A DNA stretch of 60,000 nt from Gnetum montanum (GCA_015680685.1 MNCI01000952.1:438383-498382); one strand, 5' to 3'. Shown: positions 45,640-58,559, counted from the first letter of the stretch. The notes: generated by a model from the letters alone, not told the origin. Program-made: numbers and translations.

Positions 45640-45785
45640 ATAAAAATGACCACTTAAGCGGTAAGACTCTTGATTTGAAAGCTCTAAGTCATGGGTTTGA
45701 TTTTAGTGGGGAAGACTTAGTTATAAAATTTTAATTTGAATATATAATTTGGAGTGTATACTTATATGACAATTATATTCAAGTT
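45640..45785 (+). repeat. tRNA-derived SINE, copy 1
   Basis: A-box-like TTAAGCGGTAAGACTC (about 45654) and B-box-like GGGTTTGATTTTAGTGGG (45693-45710) are 39 bp apart, followed by an AT-rich body (TATAAAATTTTAATTTGAATA). It aligns along its length with 54215-54345. It lies about 330 bp upstream of the BOP1 start codon. Confidence 0.65.
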
Positions 45786-46112
45786 GAAAGTTAGCTTGCT
45801 GAGGGCTCTCCAAAAATACTGTGTTGATAAATCTAAAATTTGCAGGGTATACATAGAAGACATCAAACTCCGAACTAGGTCACAACTTTCATTCAAAGGA
45901 CGGTCACTGTAGCATCGAGCCATCGGGTGCCCACGATTGTAGATCTTAAGTCAACTAAAATCGCTTGGCGCTAGGGCGCGCTGCTTTTGAACATATTTTT
46001 GTTAGACGGTAAAGAATACAGTCATACAGGTGCCCGTAACGCGTGCGCTTAACAGTGAAGTTAGGGGACTGCCTAGAAGTGCCGGAAGGTTAGCGCACTT
46101 TCTCTCGTTGCT
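45786..46112 (+). promoter_or_regulatory. Upstream region and 5' leader of BOP1
   Basis: No clear TATA box. The last 200 bp are richer in GC and CpG (e.g. GCGCTAGGGCGCGCTGC near 45968) than the flanking DNA, as is common for broadly expressed growth genes. The transcription start cannot be placed from sequence alone. Confidence 0.4.
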
Positions 46113-49100
46113 ATGGCAAAGTCCGTGAAGAAACTGCCGGCGCAGCCGATGTCCGAAGCGCAACACAGGAAGGATTTCGTTACAGTTTCTGATTCTGATA
46201 ATGACGAGGAAGAACAGGAAAGCCAGAGCGGTTTCGAGGAATCCTTTTCCGATTTTACATCCGGCGATAGCGACTTAGAGAACGATTACAATGAAGGGGA
46301 AGAAGAAGAAGCGGATGATGATGAACAACAGGAGGACGACTGTAGTGTTGAAGAAGAAATACAAGACGCGGTAATAGATTACATGAATGCTTTGGAAAAC
46401 CGGCGTTCAGTCGAAAACCCTAAACCTCACACATTGAACGGTGAAGAGAGCGATTCTTCTGAAGATGAGGTATTGCAATGTCAGTTTGGTCACTGTGTTT
46501 TTCCTGACTTTCGATGTACTCTCATTACGGAGATGTTTACGTTTTCATGTTTTATAGGTTTCATCAGTGACTTGGAATTTCAATGGAATTGATTGATTTG
46601 CAGATTCCCAGCAGAAATACTGTTGGAGATGTGCCACTGAAGTGGTATGATGAAGAGGAGCATATTGGTTATAACATCCACGGGAAAAAAATTCAGAAGC
46701 AGCCTAAGAAAGACCAGCTCGATTCTTTCCTTGCTCGCACAGATGATTCGAATGACTGGTACGTGTGTGTGGGTTTCTTTTTAATCCTCTTTTATTGGCA
46801 GTTTTCTGTTTAAAAGGTAAATGTAACATACAAACACAAATTTTTTGTTTCGGGTTTGTTGATTTCCATCGAATTTTGGATAAGTTTTACATCAACTGAC
46901 GTTAAATGAAATACACCAGAGGTTAACTTCTCAGACACTAGCACCTTGCGTTGTTCGTTTAGCCACTCAACTTTGAAAACATTTCTCTTTCCTCATATTT
47001 CCTCTTGCTTTTGATTGTGCGTGTCTTCTAACAATGAAATATGTAAAGCTCATTGCTCAAATATGTTGGTCCTAGACTTCATTGTTCTACGTGTAGCCAT
47101 GCCTAATAAGAAAAGTGACACTTTTATTATCAGGAGAAAGATATATGATGAGTACAATGATGAAGAGGTTGAACTTACAAAGGAGGAAATCAAGCTTATT
47201 AGCAGACTGCGTAGTGGGAGGATACCGCATGCTAATGTTAACCCCTATGAGGTTTGGTCTTGATATGTTGAATGTGTCTTTTATGTTTTGTTGCCGTGTC
47301 TTACAAACTAAAAGGTTGTGGTTGTTTTCAGCCTTACATTGACTGGTTTGATTGGGATGGCAAGGGTCATCCATTATCCAATGCTCCTGAGCCAAAACGC
47401 CGATTTATTCCTTCAAAGTGGGAAGCTAAGAAGGTATGATTCTGTGTGAACATGTTTGCTCTCATAAATTTGTATGTGGCCTGTAGATTGTCTGTTGAGA
47501 ATGTATTTTGTAAGTGCTCTATGTTTTTTATCTTATATTTCATGGCAAGACAATTTGATGCAATAATTAAAAAAATGTTTTCAGAGTGAATAATTTGATA
47601 AAAGGATATAATAGTGAAATTTAGGCTTCAATTTCATTTCTATTTAAACTAACGTGTATGAAAGGGATCTTTCCCAGTTCCACATTATCTTGACAATGTT
47701 AGAAGATTGAAAATGTCTTTTTACACATATTGTTAAATGGAATATGATGTATTCAAATCAGATGACCATTCTGTCTTAATGTTGATGCTTGCAGGTTGTG
47801 AAGCTTGTTCGCGCAATCCGAAATGGTTGGATTAATCTTAACAAAGAAAAGGAGAAGCCTCGTTTCTATCTAATGTGGGGTGATGATATGAGGCCTTCAG
47901 AAAAAATGGCAAACGGATTGAGCTATATTCCACCTCCCAAAACAAAACTTCCTGGTACAGTCTTCTGAGGCAATCCATGGTTAAGTTACCTATTTTCAAG
48001 AATAGTTTCCTTGTGATTCTTTCAAATTATTGATACCAGGATTATTACTGTCTTGTGTACTTATTGTTAACATGCAGAACCATTTGAAAGTCATTCATTT
48101 GGTTTATTAATGTTTTATCTTTGCATTGTATATCATAGATTGTTTAGGCTTGCTATAATGTTAGGAATAAGTTGAGTTGAACATTAGAAGCATAATTTTG
48201 TTTTCAACTTTGAATAGTTGAAAAATCAGCTTTGTGCAGGAAGAACAATAAAGTGGGAAATTTTTCTTGTTACTGTCATCATCATCATCATGGCTTCAAT
48301 TTAGGCTAAGTTCAAACTCAATCTGGAATCTATGATGTCCATTTTAACTATTTTATCCCCTATTACTTTCTTTTCCTATGACTTTCGTTTCCTCACTTAG
48401 TTTAACAAACTTTCTTGAACAGAGATTCAATATATCCCCTTTCATGTTGGCTTGGTGTGGATGTCTTGTATGTGTGTGCATGATGTGTTAGTGTTGTCTT
48501 TTAGTCTTTCATTATTTATATGTTTAATTCATGATTTTAAATAAAATTTTTCGTAGGAAATGAGGAGTCGTTCAATCCTCCTCCTGAGTATGTTCCAACA
48601 CAGGAGGAGATCAATTCCTATGAACTCATGTATGAAGAAGATCGGCCAAAGTTCATTCCCAAAAGGTCCATCTTCTAATTTTGATTGTGAAGTCTCTAAT
48701 TTAAGTTTTGACTTAGAAATACGACAAGATCCAAATCACAAGAATTTTGTCTTCTCATCAGATATGACTTCATGAGAAATGTTCCAGCTTATGACACATT
48801 TATGACAGAGATATTCGAAAGATGCTTAGATTTGTACCTTTGTCCAAGAACTCGAAAGAAGCGTGTAAGTGTCACTGGTATCTTGCTCTATCTTAGATGA
48901 GTATCTAATTGAGGAATTATCACAGTAAGTTTTTATTTCCTGTGCAGATTAACATTGATCCTGAATCATTGATACCAAAACTTCCGAAGCCCAAAGACCT
49001 ACAGCCTTTTCCAACTACATGTTTCATAGAATACAGAGGACACAAGGGTCCAGTGTCATGCATATCAGTGGAAACAACGGGGCAATGGCTGGCTTCAGGT

Positions 49101-51551
49101 TTGTAGTATTAATGCCTTTTTGTGACGGTGAGTGTGTCAAGCTCACTACCTTCTTTCAAGTACTCCTTATCGATGAGAACGAGTTATGTGGTTTTTGATG
49201 TACTATGTTTCATTGTTTTGAATCTTTGCTAACAAATTCATATATGTGGCTTTGAATGTTCTTAGATATTAGCTATGATTATGTTAGCCAACATCATCCC
49301 AGTCAAGTTAGTTATCTTTCTGGCCTGACTTGTGGTAGGTTGTGGGTTCAGGCTCCACTTGTGGTACTTATTGGCTGTATGTTTGAGGGCATATGGTCTT
49401 TGTGATTTTGTATTTTGAATTTCGCCCATGATGATGTGAGAAATGGGGTATGGTTTTACCAAGTAGCAAGTGGAAAAAATCAGTAAATTTCCACCTTACA
49501 TCGTTGACCAATTCTTCAAACTTTCAATATTTAACTCACATAGAAAATTGCAATTTTTTTCCCATTTGATTTTCATGCATGCCGTACACAACCATAACGG
49601 TAGCTTTTTCATGTTCAAAAATCCGTCTACTTTTGGGTGTTTATAGTGCCAGGTATTAGTATTATAAGAGAAAGGGCTTTCAGTTGATGTTTTAGGAGGC
49701 TTAACTAAGGTACTTCTTCATGACAGGTTCTAAAGATGGTTCTGTCCGGATATGGGAAGTAGAGACAACTCGCTGTCTGAAAATCTGGGATTTTGGCAAA
49801 CCTGTTCAACAGGTTGCATGGAATCCACTGCCTGATCTTGGTATTTTGGCAGTAGCATTGTATGTGATATCCCTTTATCTACCATTTGTTACTCTATGAA
49901 TATACTTCATATAACAGTTACATTTTGTTTAAGTTAAAAGATATTCTGATTGTCTTTGACCTTTGGGATGCTGAAAGGGATACAGATGTTCTGATACTAA
50001 AAACTGGACTTGGGGCAGAGGATGCCCAAGAAAGAGTTTCAGATTTGTTGAAAGCTAAGCCAATTGAATCAACAGATGACGGTATGCTGGTTTAATTAGT
50101 TTATTTGATGTTATTTAGAATTCCTTATTGTAAGGTTCTATGTGATTTTATTGTTCCTCTTTGAGCAAGGGATATCAGTTCTGAAAACATGCACCCAACA
50201 TTTGTGTTATTTCAGCTGACGAAAGTGTTCAATTTGTTCATTGGGCTCAACATGAAAGATTTTACGGTCTCAAGTTAACTCATCGGAAGGTAAGAAGTTT
50301 TCCTTGGTTCTTTTATATCTATTTGAAAGAATTTTGAGATCATATCCTAAGATTTGATAATTTTTATTGAAAAAGCAACATTGATGACTATTGTTATTTT
50401 CTTCTGTTTTATATTTAGCATGTTAGCAGATTGTCATGGCATCACAAAGGAGACTACTTTACAACTGTTGCACCAGATGATATCCTTCATTGCTTTCATT
50501 TCTTTTTATAATTATGCTTTGCAGTTTGTTGTAATCTGTGATTCAGATGCATATATAGTTTTTAAAAATTTTGCTTGCAACATTGTATATGGTTCAAATT
50601 AATATTTCGTAATTTTGGTGCAAGAAAAATTGACGTTCAAAGAGTGCATTTCCATAACATCTTTTAGACACGCGATTCAAGGGCAGTGCTTATTCACCAG
50701 CTTTCTAAGCAGCAAACTCAGAATCCTTTTAAAAAGATGCATGGTCGTGTTGTTACTGCTGTCTTTCATCCAAGTCGGCCAAGTTTTTTTGTAGCCACAA
50801 AAACACATGTTCGGATGTATAACCTTGTTAAGCAGCAACTAGTGAAAAAACTTGTGACAGGCTTGCATGAAGTTTCATCTCTTGCTATCCATCCTGGAGG
50901 TGCTTTAATTTTCATATATCATCAGATCAGTATATGTATTCTCAAATCTGAAATTTTATTACAGTAATTTTCAACACTTCTGGCAATAATGGAATTGACT
51001 TTCTGCAGGTGACAACCTTATAATTGGAAGCAAGGAAGGGAAAGTTTGTTGGTTTGACTTGGATCTTTCTCTATCGCCCTACAGGATTCTCAAGTATACT
51101 TAGTGACTTTTATTTCAAATGAAGGCTTGGATTTAATATGTTCATTGGGATATTACATAACATTCTTGCATGTTCTACTTGCAGGAATCATGGCAAAGAT
51201 ATTCTCAATGTTTCATACCACAGTTCTTATCCTCTCTTTGCATCATGCTCTGATGATTGCACAGCATACGTATTTCATGGTATGGTTTATTCTGATTTAC
51301 TTCAAAATCCTTTGATTGTTCCTTTGAAGGTTCTTCGAGGCCATCAAAGTGTTGATGATAGAGGTATGTCATTTGGTTTTCCGTAATAACCAGTTTTTTT
51401 CTTTTCAACGTCTGTTTTTATTCCAACATTTTGGTGATGCTAACTCCCATGCGTGGTTGTTACAGGAATTTTACAGTGTGAGTTTCATCCTAAACAGCCT
51501 TGGTTGTTCACAGCAGGTGCAGACTCCGTTGTGAAGCTTTACTGTAATTAA
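46113..51551 (+). CDS. BOP1: BOP1 homologue, ribosome-biogenesis WD-repeat protein, 16 exons, 734 aa
   Basis: Exons: 46113-46469, 46604-46758, 47134-47251, 47332-47433, 47795-47954, 48557-48665, 48762-48864, 48948-49098, 49727-49859, 49978-50081, 50216-50289, 50419-50479, 50672-50899, 51009-51093, 51185-51363, 51466-51551; sum 2205 bp, open. BOP1 acts in the nucleolus with PES1 and WDR12 in pre-60S rRNA processing (family knowledge). Residues 1-119 are acidic and disordered. The BOP1 N-terminal domain follows ('[20 protein letters not shown]', '[19 protein letters not shown]', '[20 protein letters not shown]', '[19 protein letters not shown]', '[14 protein letters not shown]', '[14 protein letters not shown]'). 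WD repeats begin at '[14 protein letters not shown]' and end with '[15 protein letters not shown]'. Length matches the family (human about 746 aa). Exon 10's start is chosen because it alone keeps '[15 protein letters not shown]' in frame. Intron 12 is AT-AC. Confidence 0.96.
50480..50671 (+). other. U12-type AT-AC intron in BOP1 (intron 12)
   Basis: The 5' end reads ATATCCTTC, the U12 AT-AC donor consensus. A branch-site-like TTCCATAAC (50650-50658) differs from the U12 consensus TTCCTTAAC at one base. The intron ends AC, 14 nt after the branch adenine. Removing exactly 50480-50671 gives '[16 protein letters not shown]', the continuity expected for BOP1. No GT-AG pair gives this join. Confidence 0.88.
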
Positions 51552-53382
51552 TTAATATATCAAAATGAATTTATTCATAAATTCAGTATGGTTGGCGCTG
51601 TTTGATGCATTAAGAGCACAATAAATTATTTTTCTTCGGAGTGCGGGGACCAAAACCGCTGGAAGCTAATTTTTGGGCAACTTGTGGTTGAGTTTTAGAT
51701 TGATGGCTTTGTTAATGTACTATAGTAATCCATTATCAACAAAAAAATGTTGGGCTTAAACCCTTCTTTATCAGAATTTCTGGACTTTTGTTTCTATCTT
51801 GTACAATAACATTACAAGGCTAAGGAATTTTGTTTTACATATTTAAGCTCAGTATCGATGGTGCCTTCCTTGCTTTAAAGACTACAGTAGGGAAGCTTTT
51901 GGTTTTTCAGTCAGTCCTCCCATTAGTTGGTAGTGGAGCTCTCTTAGCCAGAGAAGCCCAAGGGAGGGCAATTACAGGTGCGGGTGAAAAGCCATGGAAC
52001 TCTTTATTTTCACATTAAGAACTGATGTACACATATTTCTACTTTTATGTTAAAATTCATAGTGCTCCTTGGCTGCTTTGGAGTTGCTTGTGTATTGTCT
52101 TGCAGGTTGTTAACACTCGTATGACATGACAAGAAGAGGACTTTTATCACCGTTTTCCCCTTGCATGATGATTCCTACATTTTTTTTTTTGCATTTTTCT
52201 GAGAAGTTGATACTGCAGACCAGTAACAGTCCTTTTCACGCTGAATGGATTTTGAATAATCTGAAGGTATCATTAAATATTACTTTGGAGTTTGGATAGG
52301 GTTATGAACTCTTTGCAAAAAATAAAAGCCAGGATATTTATATAATCTGTTTTAATAGGAAATTAAAATATGCAAGTCAACAACGCGAAATTAGAAACAA
52401 AATGGCTAAAAATTTAACAGGTATGGGTTCCCTGAGGATTAGCTAGGAAGTTAAGTAGTTTGGCCACTGCACAAACATCAATCTGTGAACCGTATTATCA
52501 GCTTAGATGGCTGCTTAAAAATAAAACTTTATTGATGAAATAAAATTTGAAGGACAGTCAAAAGTATCCTTGGGGTTCAACAGGTCAACAAAAAGACGTA
52601 AGCCAAGTTTCATTGCCTAAGTTTAAAATCAAGGAGATAATAATTGAAAAAAAGCAAAAAAAACAAAAAACGGTTTCCTAAAAAACAATGAAGGGCCCAT
52701 CAAAAATCCAACATGAAATATCAGATGTAACGAAGCATTGAAAATGTCCTTGTAGTATGCCTCTTGCACGACTGGATAGTCTTGCGGTGCATGTCACTTG
52801 TAGCTTCCATTCAAGGATCCGCCTTTGTTGAAAATGCACGCATTGTTGTAGATTAAGACAACAATAATGTTTTTGTTACTTTGTGGATTGAATTAGGAGT
52901 TGATTATATCAGATAGTTTTGTTATTTTTAAAATACTTTTAAACCGTTAGAAAAAGGTTTTAGCAATAATAAAATTTTTGGAGGTTTGTTTGTATTTATT
53001 AAACTTAATAATGTCTTTGCATATCTTTGCAATGCATATTTCTTGTAACTTTTATACAGTAAACATAACAATTTTGATGGTTTGACAAGGAGGGAGATTT
53101 GTATGTTATAATAAAGTTTTGGTTATTTTAAATGGTTGAATTTGGAGTTGATATGTCAAAAACATATTTTTAAGTAACTTTGAATAGTTGTTGATGGTGA
53201 CAAAAACCTATTTTTAAGTGACTTTGAATAGTTAAGAAGATTTTCCAGATTTTCCTGTAAAAACTTTTGGGGTGCAACCACAGAATTGCGTAGTGTGTCA
53301 AACCATTTCTAATTTTTTTTTTAAAAAAAGATGGATTAAACCTTTTCATTTTCTATTTTTTTCAAGTTAACTTTAAAGGTAA
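51552..53382. other. 3' flank of BOP1 and intergenic DNA
   Basis: A 55-codon open stretch at about 51842-52015 contains 'FKLSIDGAFL' and 'GSGALLAREAQGRAI', which resembles the start of a plant LINE-type RNase H; it is too short and imperfect to call. The rest is AT-rich with no supported feature. Confidence 0.4.
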
Positions 53383-53454
53383 GGATAGTGGGAATTGAAT
53401 GTATCACCCAAGCTTAAACAAATAGGGTGCTTTACCACAAAGGCACTCCTATCC
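53383..53454 (-). repeat. tRNA-like sequence (decayed tRNA or SINE head)
   Basis: The minus strand forms a 6-bp acceptor-type stem (GGATAG with CTATCC). It has a D-arm-like GTGC...GCAC around CTTTGTGGTAAA and a B-box-like ATTCAATTCCC. Total 72 nt. The T arm does not fold normally, so it is not a functional tRNA gene. Confidence 0.4.
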
Positions 53455-54214
53455 CCTTAGTCCCTTTCATTTTGTTGATGCATTCATAATATGTTCTCAT
53501 TCTAAAAATTCTTATGAATGATTTAAATACTATTTCTAATTAGCTTCTACTAGTATCATATTTATATAATCTATTAATGTTCCATGTTACCTTTTTTGCA
53601 AAGAAAATATCTAAATACTATTTTTTATTGAAGTCTAGCAAATTCCCTTAGGTATTAAACATTTTCCTATATTTAATAGTTAAGTTTTTATAATTTGCTA
53701 GTGAAATTCAAGCTCTAATTTTTTTAATCTTTTAATTTGTACTATAATAGGCCAATTAACAACACTTATTGTGTCATACTCATTCATTTTTTGGCTGAGA
53801 CTTTGACAAAATTCCATAAGAGTGTTGACCTTGGTAGGTTAATAATTTTTTATACATGTGATCCAATTGTTGGCTCACCTATAATGGTCTTGCATTTGTG
53901 GTGCTTTTCAAAGTAAAAAATGCCAACATTTTAAAGTTATTCCTTCCTTTTTAGGAAATATATACCAAAAGATTTTCAATGCTGAAACATTTAATCAGAC
54001 TTAATGAAGATTGTATTAGAATAAATGAGAAGTGTTTTCATGAAATACTTGTCATACATTTTGTTTATATTGTCACTAAATAAGCATTATCATCTTAGTG
54101 CTTTTATCCCATCTATGATACGTATGTCAAATCACATATTTGATTCTAATAGGTTTGTTGACCTATGAAAATTAATGTTAGCTATATGTCATGGGTATGT
54201 CATGTCATTAATTA
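53455..54214. other. AT-rich intergenic DNA
   Basis: No supported feature. Confidence 0.5.
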
Positions 54215-54345
54215 ACTATGAGGTGTTAGCTTAGTGGTAAGACATTTGATTTGAAAGTTGTACATCAAGGGCCCAATTCTAGTGGGCAATGCTGAGTTAT
54301 ATAAAGTTCTAATTGGACTATATTTCTTGGGGTGTACCTATGTTT
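54215..54345 (+). repeat. tRNA-derived SINE, copy 2
   Basis: A-box TTAGCTTAGTGGTAAGAC (about 54226) and a B-box-like region GGCCCAATTCTAGTGGG (54270-54287). The body aligns with copy 1 at 45640-45785, including GATTTGAAAG and GGGTGTA/GAGTGTA. Confidence 0.65.
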
Positions 54346-54670
54346 CACTTATTTTGGGTTCCAACACCCCCCTTAATTTTGTTTCAACAACCCTCTTACT
54401 TGATACTATAGTCCTTGAACATATAATTTTATTGTGCCGCTTGTAGCATGTGTCTTAGCATATCCCATGGGATCAAACTTGGGACTTCTAGCATGTATCT
54501 CAACATATCCCTTGGGATCAAACTTGGGACTTGCAGACTACAAGCTATATGCTCTAACAAAGTGAGTAAGCAATTCCTAATTGATTGCTATTGAATAACT
54601 TACTTTTAGAATTTTGATTTGTAGGAGGACTATGATCATGATTTCTTAGACTCAAGGGGAATGAGTTTTC

Positions 54671-54745
54671 ATCATCATCATCATCGTAGCCTTGTCCTAA
54701 CAAAATGGGGTCAACTATATGAGTTCTTTTCTACCATTCCCCTCT
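54671..54745 (-). repeat. LINE/SINE 3' terminus with (GAT)n tail
   Basis: The minus strand reads CATATAGTTGACCCCATTTT then GTTAGGACAAGGCTACGATG and an uninterrupted GATGATGATG tail. It is the same terminal block as 20082-20160 (-) and 56412-56462 (+). Whether it is a 5'-truncated LINE or a SINE sharing the LINE tail cannot be told. Confidence 0.6.
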
Positions 54746-55059
54746 TGCTATGCATTGTATCTGGAGCATGCCTTAGCATCTACAAAATCTTAAAAAGAAA
54801 TCATCTATGAGATTTGACAAGGTTTTATAGTTGGCAGCTAACTTGATGCTAACCCTCCTCATTTTGTAGTTGGGCTTGGGACCCACATTGGGGGAGCATT
54901 TCATATCACAAATTCTTTTAGTTCAATTTTCTTTTATTTTCAAAATTCTTTGATGGATTTTTGAATGATTATTTAAATATTTTAAAATTCCTTTGTCACT
55001 AAAACTATCTAGTTGAATTGTCGTACTAGAATTTATTTATTGATAACATTCTTAGATTT

Positions 55060-55140
55060 GGACTATGGTATTGCTCATTTGGAGAGTATATAGCTTGTGC
55101 TTTGCAAGTCATAGGTTTGATTCTAAGAGGTGTGTTGAGA
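55060..55140 (+). repeat. Possible tRNA-derived SINE head
   Basis: B-box-like CATAGGTTTGATTCTAAGAG preceded by a weak A-box-like TTTGGAGAGTATATAGC. Similar in style to copies 1 and 2 but short. Confidence 0.35.
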
Positions 55141-56130
55141 CACATTTCTAGGCAACATGGTCAATAGCCAATCACAATAAATCATTGTTAAATCTATTAC
55201 ACACATCACGATAAATCTATGCATTGAAGATACGAGTTTTCCTTATAGGTGGTGTGTTCTGAATATACAGAAAATGAAAATGTTTTTTAATTTGCAAAAA
55301 ATACATAGTGAAAACACAAGAACGCCATGCTTGCATCTTCAGCATTGTGCAAAAACAACAAAAGCAATGTAAGTATGAATTTTCTCTCTCTTGGTGGTAT
55401 GGTTTTTACATTTAACCTTACTTCAAGAAATTATTCAATAGCAGCAAAGATTTTAGTAGATTGGTGTTTGAATTTCAATTGGATCATGATCTCCATGTTT
55501 GAGATTATCGCACATTGAATCCTGCTTTTCTATAAGAGAAATTATTAGTTTTTACGGAATTATTATTTTTAATTAATTTATATATAAAAATTAATAAATA
55601 ATACAAACTTGTCTCCTTTCTATATCTTTGGATATCTTCTAAAGCACCTTACATTTTAGAACATTCTAAAATGTGTTTTCACATTCTTCATGTTTTCGTC
55701 TCTCTTCATGCATATCAATAAATCATCCTTAAGTCTATTACTTGTATTAATGGTCAACCATCTTAGATGAGATAAAGGTATCAAAACACCAAAGATGATC
55801 AAGGATATTAATTATACTTAGGATTGAAACCATCATCTCTGAACTAGACACATAATAAATATGACAAAAATTAGGTTATACTAACTTTAATATCAAAAGC
55901 TACACTAACTTAAATCTTCAAAGTTTGAATATCAAGAGAACAAAAATAGCAATTTAAAAAGACTTCATGATATGGATCTTGATTTAGTAATATTAGGGCA
56001 CATGTTCAATTGTACTAGTTAGCATTAAGTTATAAATTAAAAATAAAAAAATTTTGTAAAAGGAATTTTGAAATTGGTTCAATAGATCCAAGGCATCTTA
56101 ATGGATGTACGTAAAAATTTCTATTTTAGT

Positions 56131-56162
<32 letters not shown>

Positions 56163-56411
56163 TTTAAAACAAAGATCAACAAAAGGCAACTTGTCATTAT
56201 ATCACATGTGACTTGATGGTTAAGATATATGACATGCAATTTACAAATCTATTTAAAAACATTACTACATCACTGTTCGAAGAAAGCCACTATAAGGAAG
56301 TCCAAAAAAAAGGTGGGAAAAAAATGATTGAAGATGCTTTGAAAACATTGCAAATAAACAAGGATCTAGCTTTTCATAGAGGCAAATGACGAAAGAAAAC
56401 TCATGTTGCTA
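55141..56411. other. AT-rich intergenic DNA with (TA)n
   Basis: It contains a TA run at about 56131-56153. No supported gene; the short ORFs are of random character. Confidence 0.5.
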
Positions 56412-56462
56412 ATCCCATTTTATTAGGACAAGGCTAGAAAGATGATGATGATGATGATGATT
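56412..56462 (+). repeat. LINE/SINE 3' terminus with (GAT)n tail
   Basis: CCCATTTTATTAGGACAAGG, then CTAGAAA and six GAT units (56443-56460). Inverted relative to 54671-54745. Confidence 0.6.
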
Positions 56463-58559
56463 AATGAGTTGAATTGAAATATATGTGTTCAAATAGATTG
56501 GACTAGTTTTGACTAATGTATGTATTTGGTAGCTTTTTAATAGTTTTATCATAAGCTATGCTTGCCATCCTATACATTAACTCTCCTTTCCTACATGATT
56601 GGAAATTGGTAGCCAAGGTTGACTATCAAAGGAAAGTCATATTATAGTTAATTATAGAGATTATCTTTCAAAATTTATTAGAAAAACACACATCAAAAAT
56701 CAAAAGAAGATTTGGAAGATGAAATGTGTATGCACAAATTGAATTAAGAGAAGCTAATAATAAGTTTCAACAATAACAAAGCTATCTAATGCTATATGAG
56801 ATAAATGACAAATAACATTGAGAAGTATTGTTATAGCTCCTTACAAAATTTGAATATATTTTATAGTAAAAATTATGAAATAGAAACATACTGGCATCAA
56901 TTTTCAACACTTCTTAGTGACTTTATCCATTCATTGGAAAGAAAAAAGAAGAACCACCGAAAACTAGGGAAATAATGTAAAATGTTACAAATATAAAAAG
57001 TTCAAGAATCATAAGGAAAGCTTGAAAGTTTGCAAGAAGCATAAGAATAATGTAGATTTGCAACCAACAAAACTTCTAAGTCATAATGAAAAACTTAGTT
57101 TATCAATTCTACTATTGTGTAAGAATTTACCCAAAATGTTTCAGCTCACATGATGTGGAAGGATGTTGTTATAAGCTTGAAGGACTTGGTTTATGTGAAT
57201 CATTCTAGGAGAGCTTGGTGTAAAAACATGAAGGCTAAGTGACCAAAGTATCATAAAAATGGGATACCTTTGTAACTTTTCCTTATCACTTTGAATCTTC
57301 TATTAGATTATTCAACAATGCATTGTTATTCAGTCACCATGGATGAAAGACTATAATAAAAACACAACCATGCATCGTTCTAAAAGGATTCCGAGTTTGT
57401 TGTTTAGAAAGTTAGTGAATAAGCACCACTTTTAAATCACATTTTTATAAATGATTTAATGCATAAGCTATAGAAGATTTAATTTGTTATGAAAAGTTAT
57501 ATGTTTCTCTGGTTGATTTGATTTTTTTCTAATAGATACGATGTTTCTCTAGTGGATTTGATTCTCTCTTCAATTTTTCTCAAGTGAATATGATTTTTCT
57601 AGAATTATCATTGTGCTATGAGGGATTCTAAATTACTCGCTTTTTCAACTAAAGTTGAAAATTTTGCTTCTTTTATCGATATGGAAATTTTGTTTGATTC
57701 TTAAAATATAGATTTATAAGCTGGTGAGAAAAAAATTATGATGCCTTCTTCTAGTGATGATGTGGTGAGGAGTTCCATTAGATTCCATAATTCAAACTCA
57801 CTTAAGAGTCAAAGATCCAAAGCAATCCCTCAATTGAATAAGAAAAAGAAATAGAATTTTATTCTTGCTCAAAGGAAATGAGATAAAAACACAAGTGAAA
57901 GCATATCACTCCTCAAGGATAGACAATTAACCAATCAAATCTTCACTTAACTCACTCACACAAGGTAAGGACCATTGAGAAGATGATCTCTCACTCATAA
58001 TGCTCAAGGAAAGCTACAATTCTCATACTATGCTAAACTCTAAACTTCTCAAGATTGGTATACATAAGACATGCTCTTTGATGCCTCAATCATCCTTTTA
58101 TAACTGCTTGAGTGATCATTGGCCTTTTTAACCATTGCTCTTCCCTTTAAGATTTGTGCCCTTTTCAAAAAATGACTTTTATCTAGACTATGAGGGCTTG
58201 TGGATCACAATCAACTTGCAATCTTAGACTCTGCATTGACCGTGACTTGTAGTTTACTTGCATTGATAAAATTCTTGAATTTTTCTTATCTATTTTAGCA
58301 TCAATTACTATTGACTAGAACTTGCATTTTGAGATTGTGACCCTAATGCAACTTGCATGAGCTTACAACTTACTACCTAACTCTAGAAATTACACTTGCT
58401 CACAATTTTAGCAAATTACGGCTAACTATGATCCACTGTAGCTCATAGCTTCTTTTCCAATATTTGAAACTAGGTCAAAACACATCCACAAAGCTTCAAA
58501 ACACAAACAAACACTTCCTAAGACTCCTAAGACGCAATGAGGATGGCCATTACATCAAG
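56463..58559. other. AT-rich intergenic DNA; may include the 3' LTR of element G
   Basis: No gene supported. The stretch 57740-58560 is where the 3' LTR of the minus-strand element at the right edge should lie, but without a second copy in the window its ends cannot be defined. Confidence 0.35.

Noticed and set aside
48279-48293. (CAT)n in a BOP1 intron as another LINE tail
   Set aside because: The adjoining terminal block (AGGACAAGG type) is missing; it is a simple microsatellite.
49886-49977. Extending BOP1 exon 10 upstream through the open frame
   Set aside because: It would add residues not found in BOP1. The acceptor before 49978 is the one that restores the conserved segment and the phase.
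50672-50700. GT-AG alternatives for BOP1 intron 12 (e.g. donor at GTTGCA near 50467, acceptor TTTTAG at 50667)
   Set aside because: They delete conserved residues or break the phase; the AT-AC pair fits exactly.
53383-53454. Functional tRNA gene
   Set aside because: The acceptor and D stems can form, but the T arm and anticodon arm do not fold properly.
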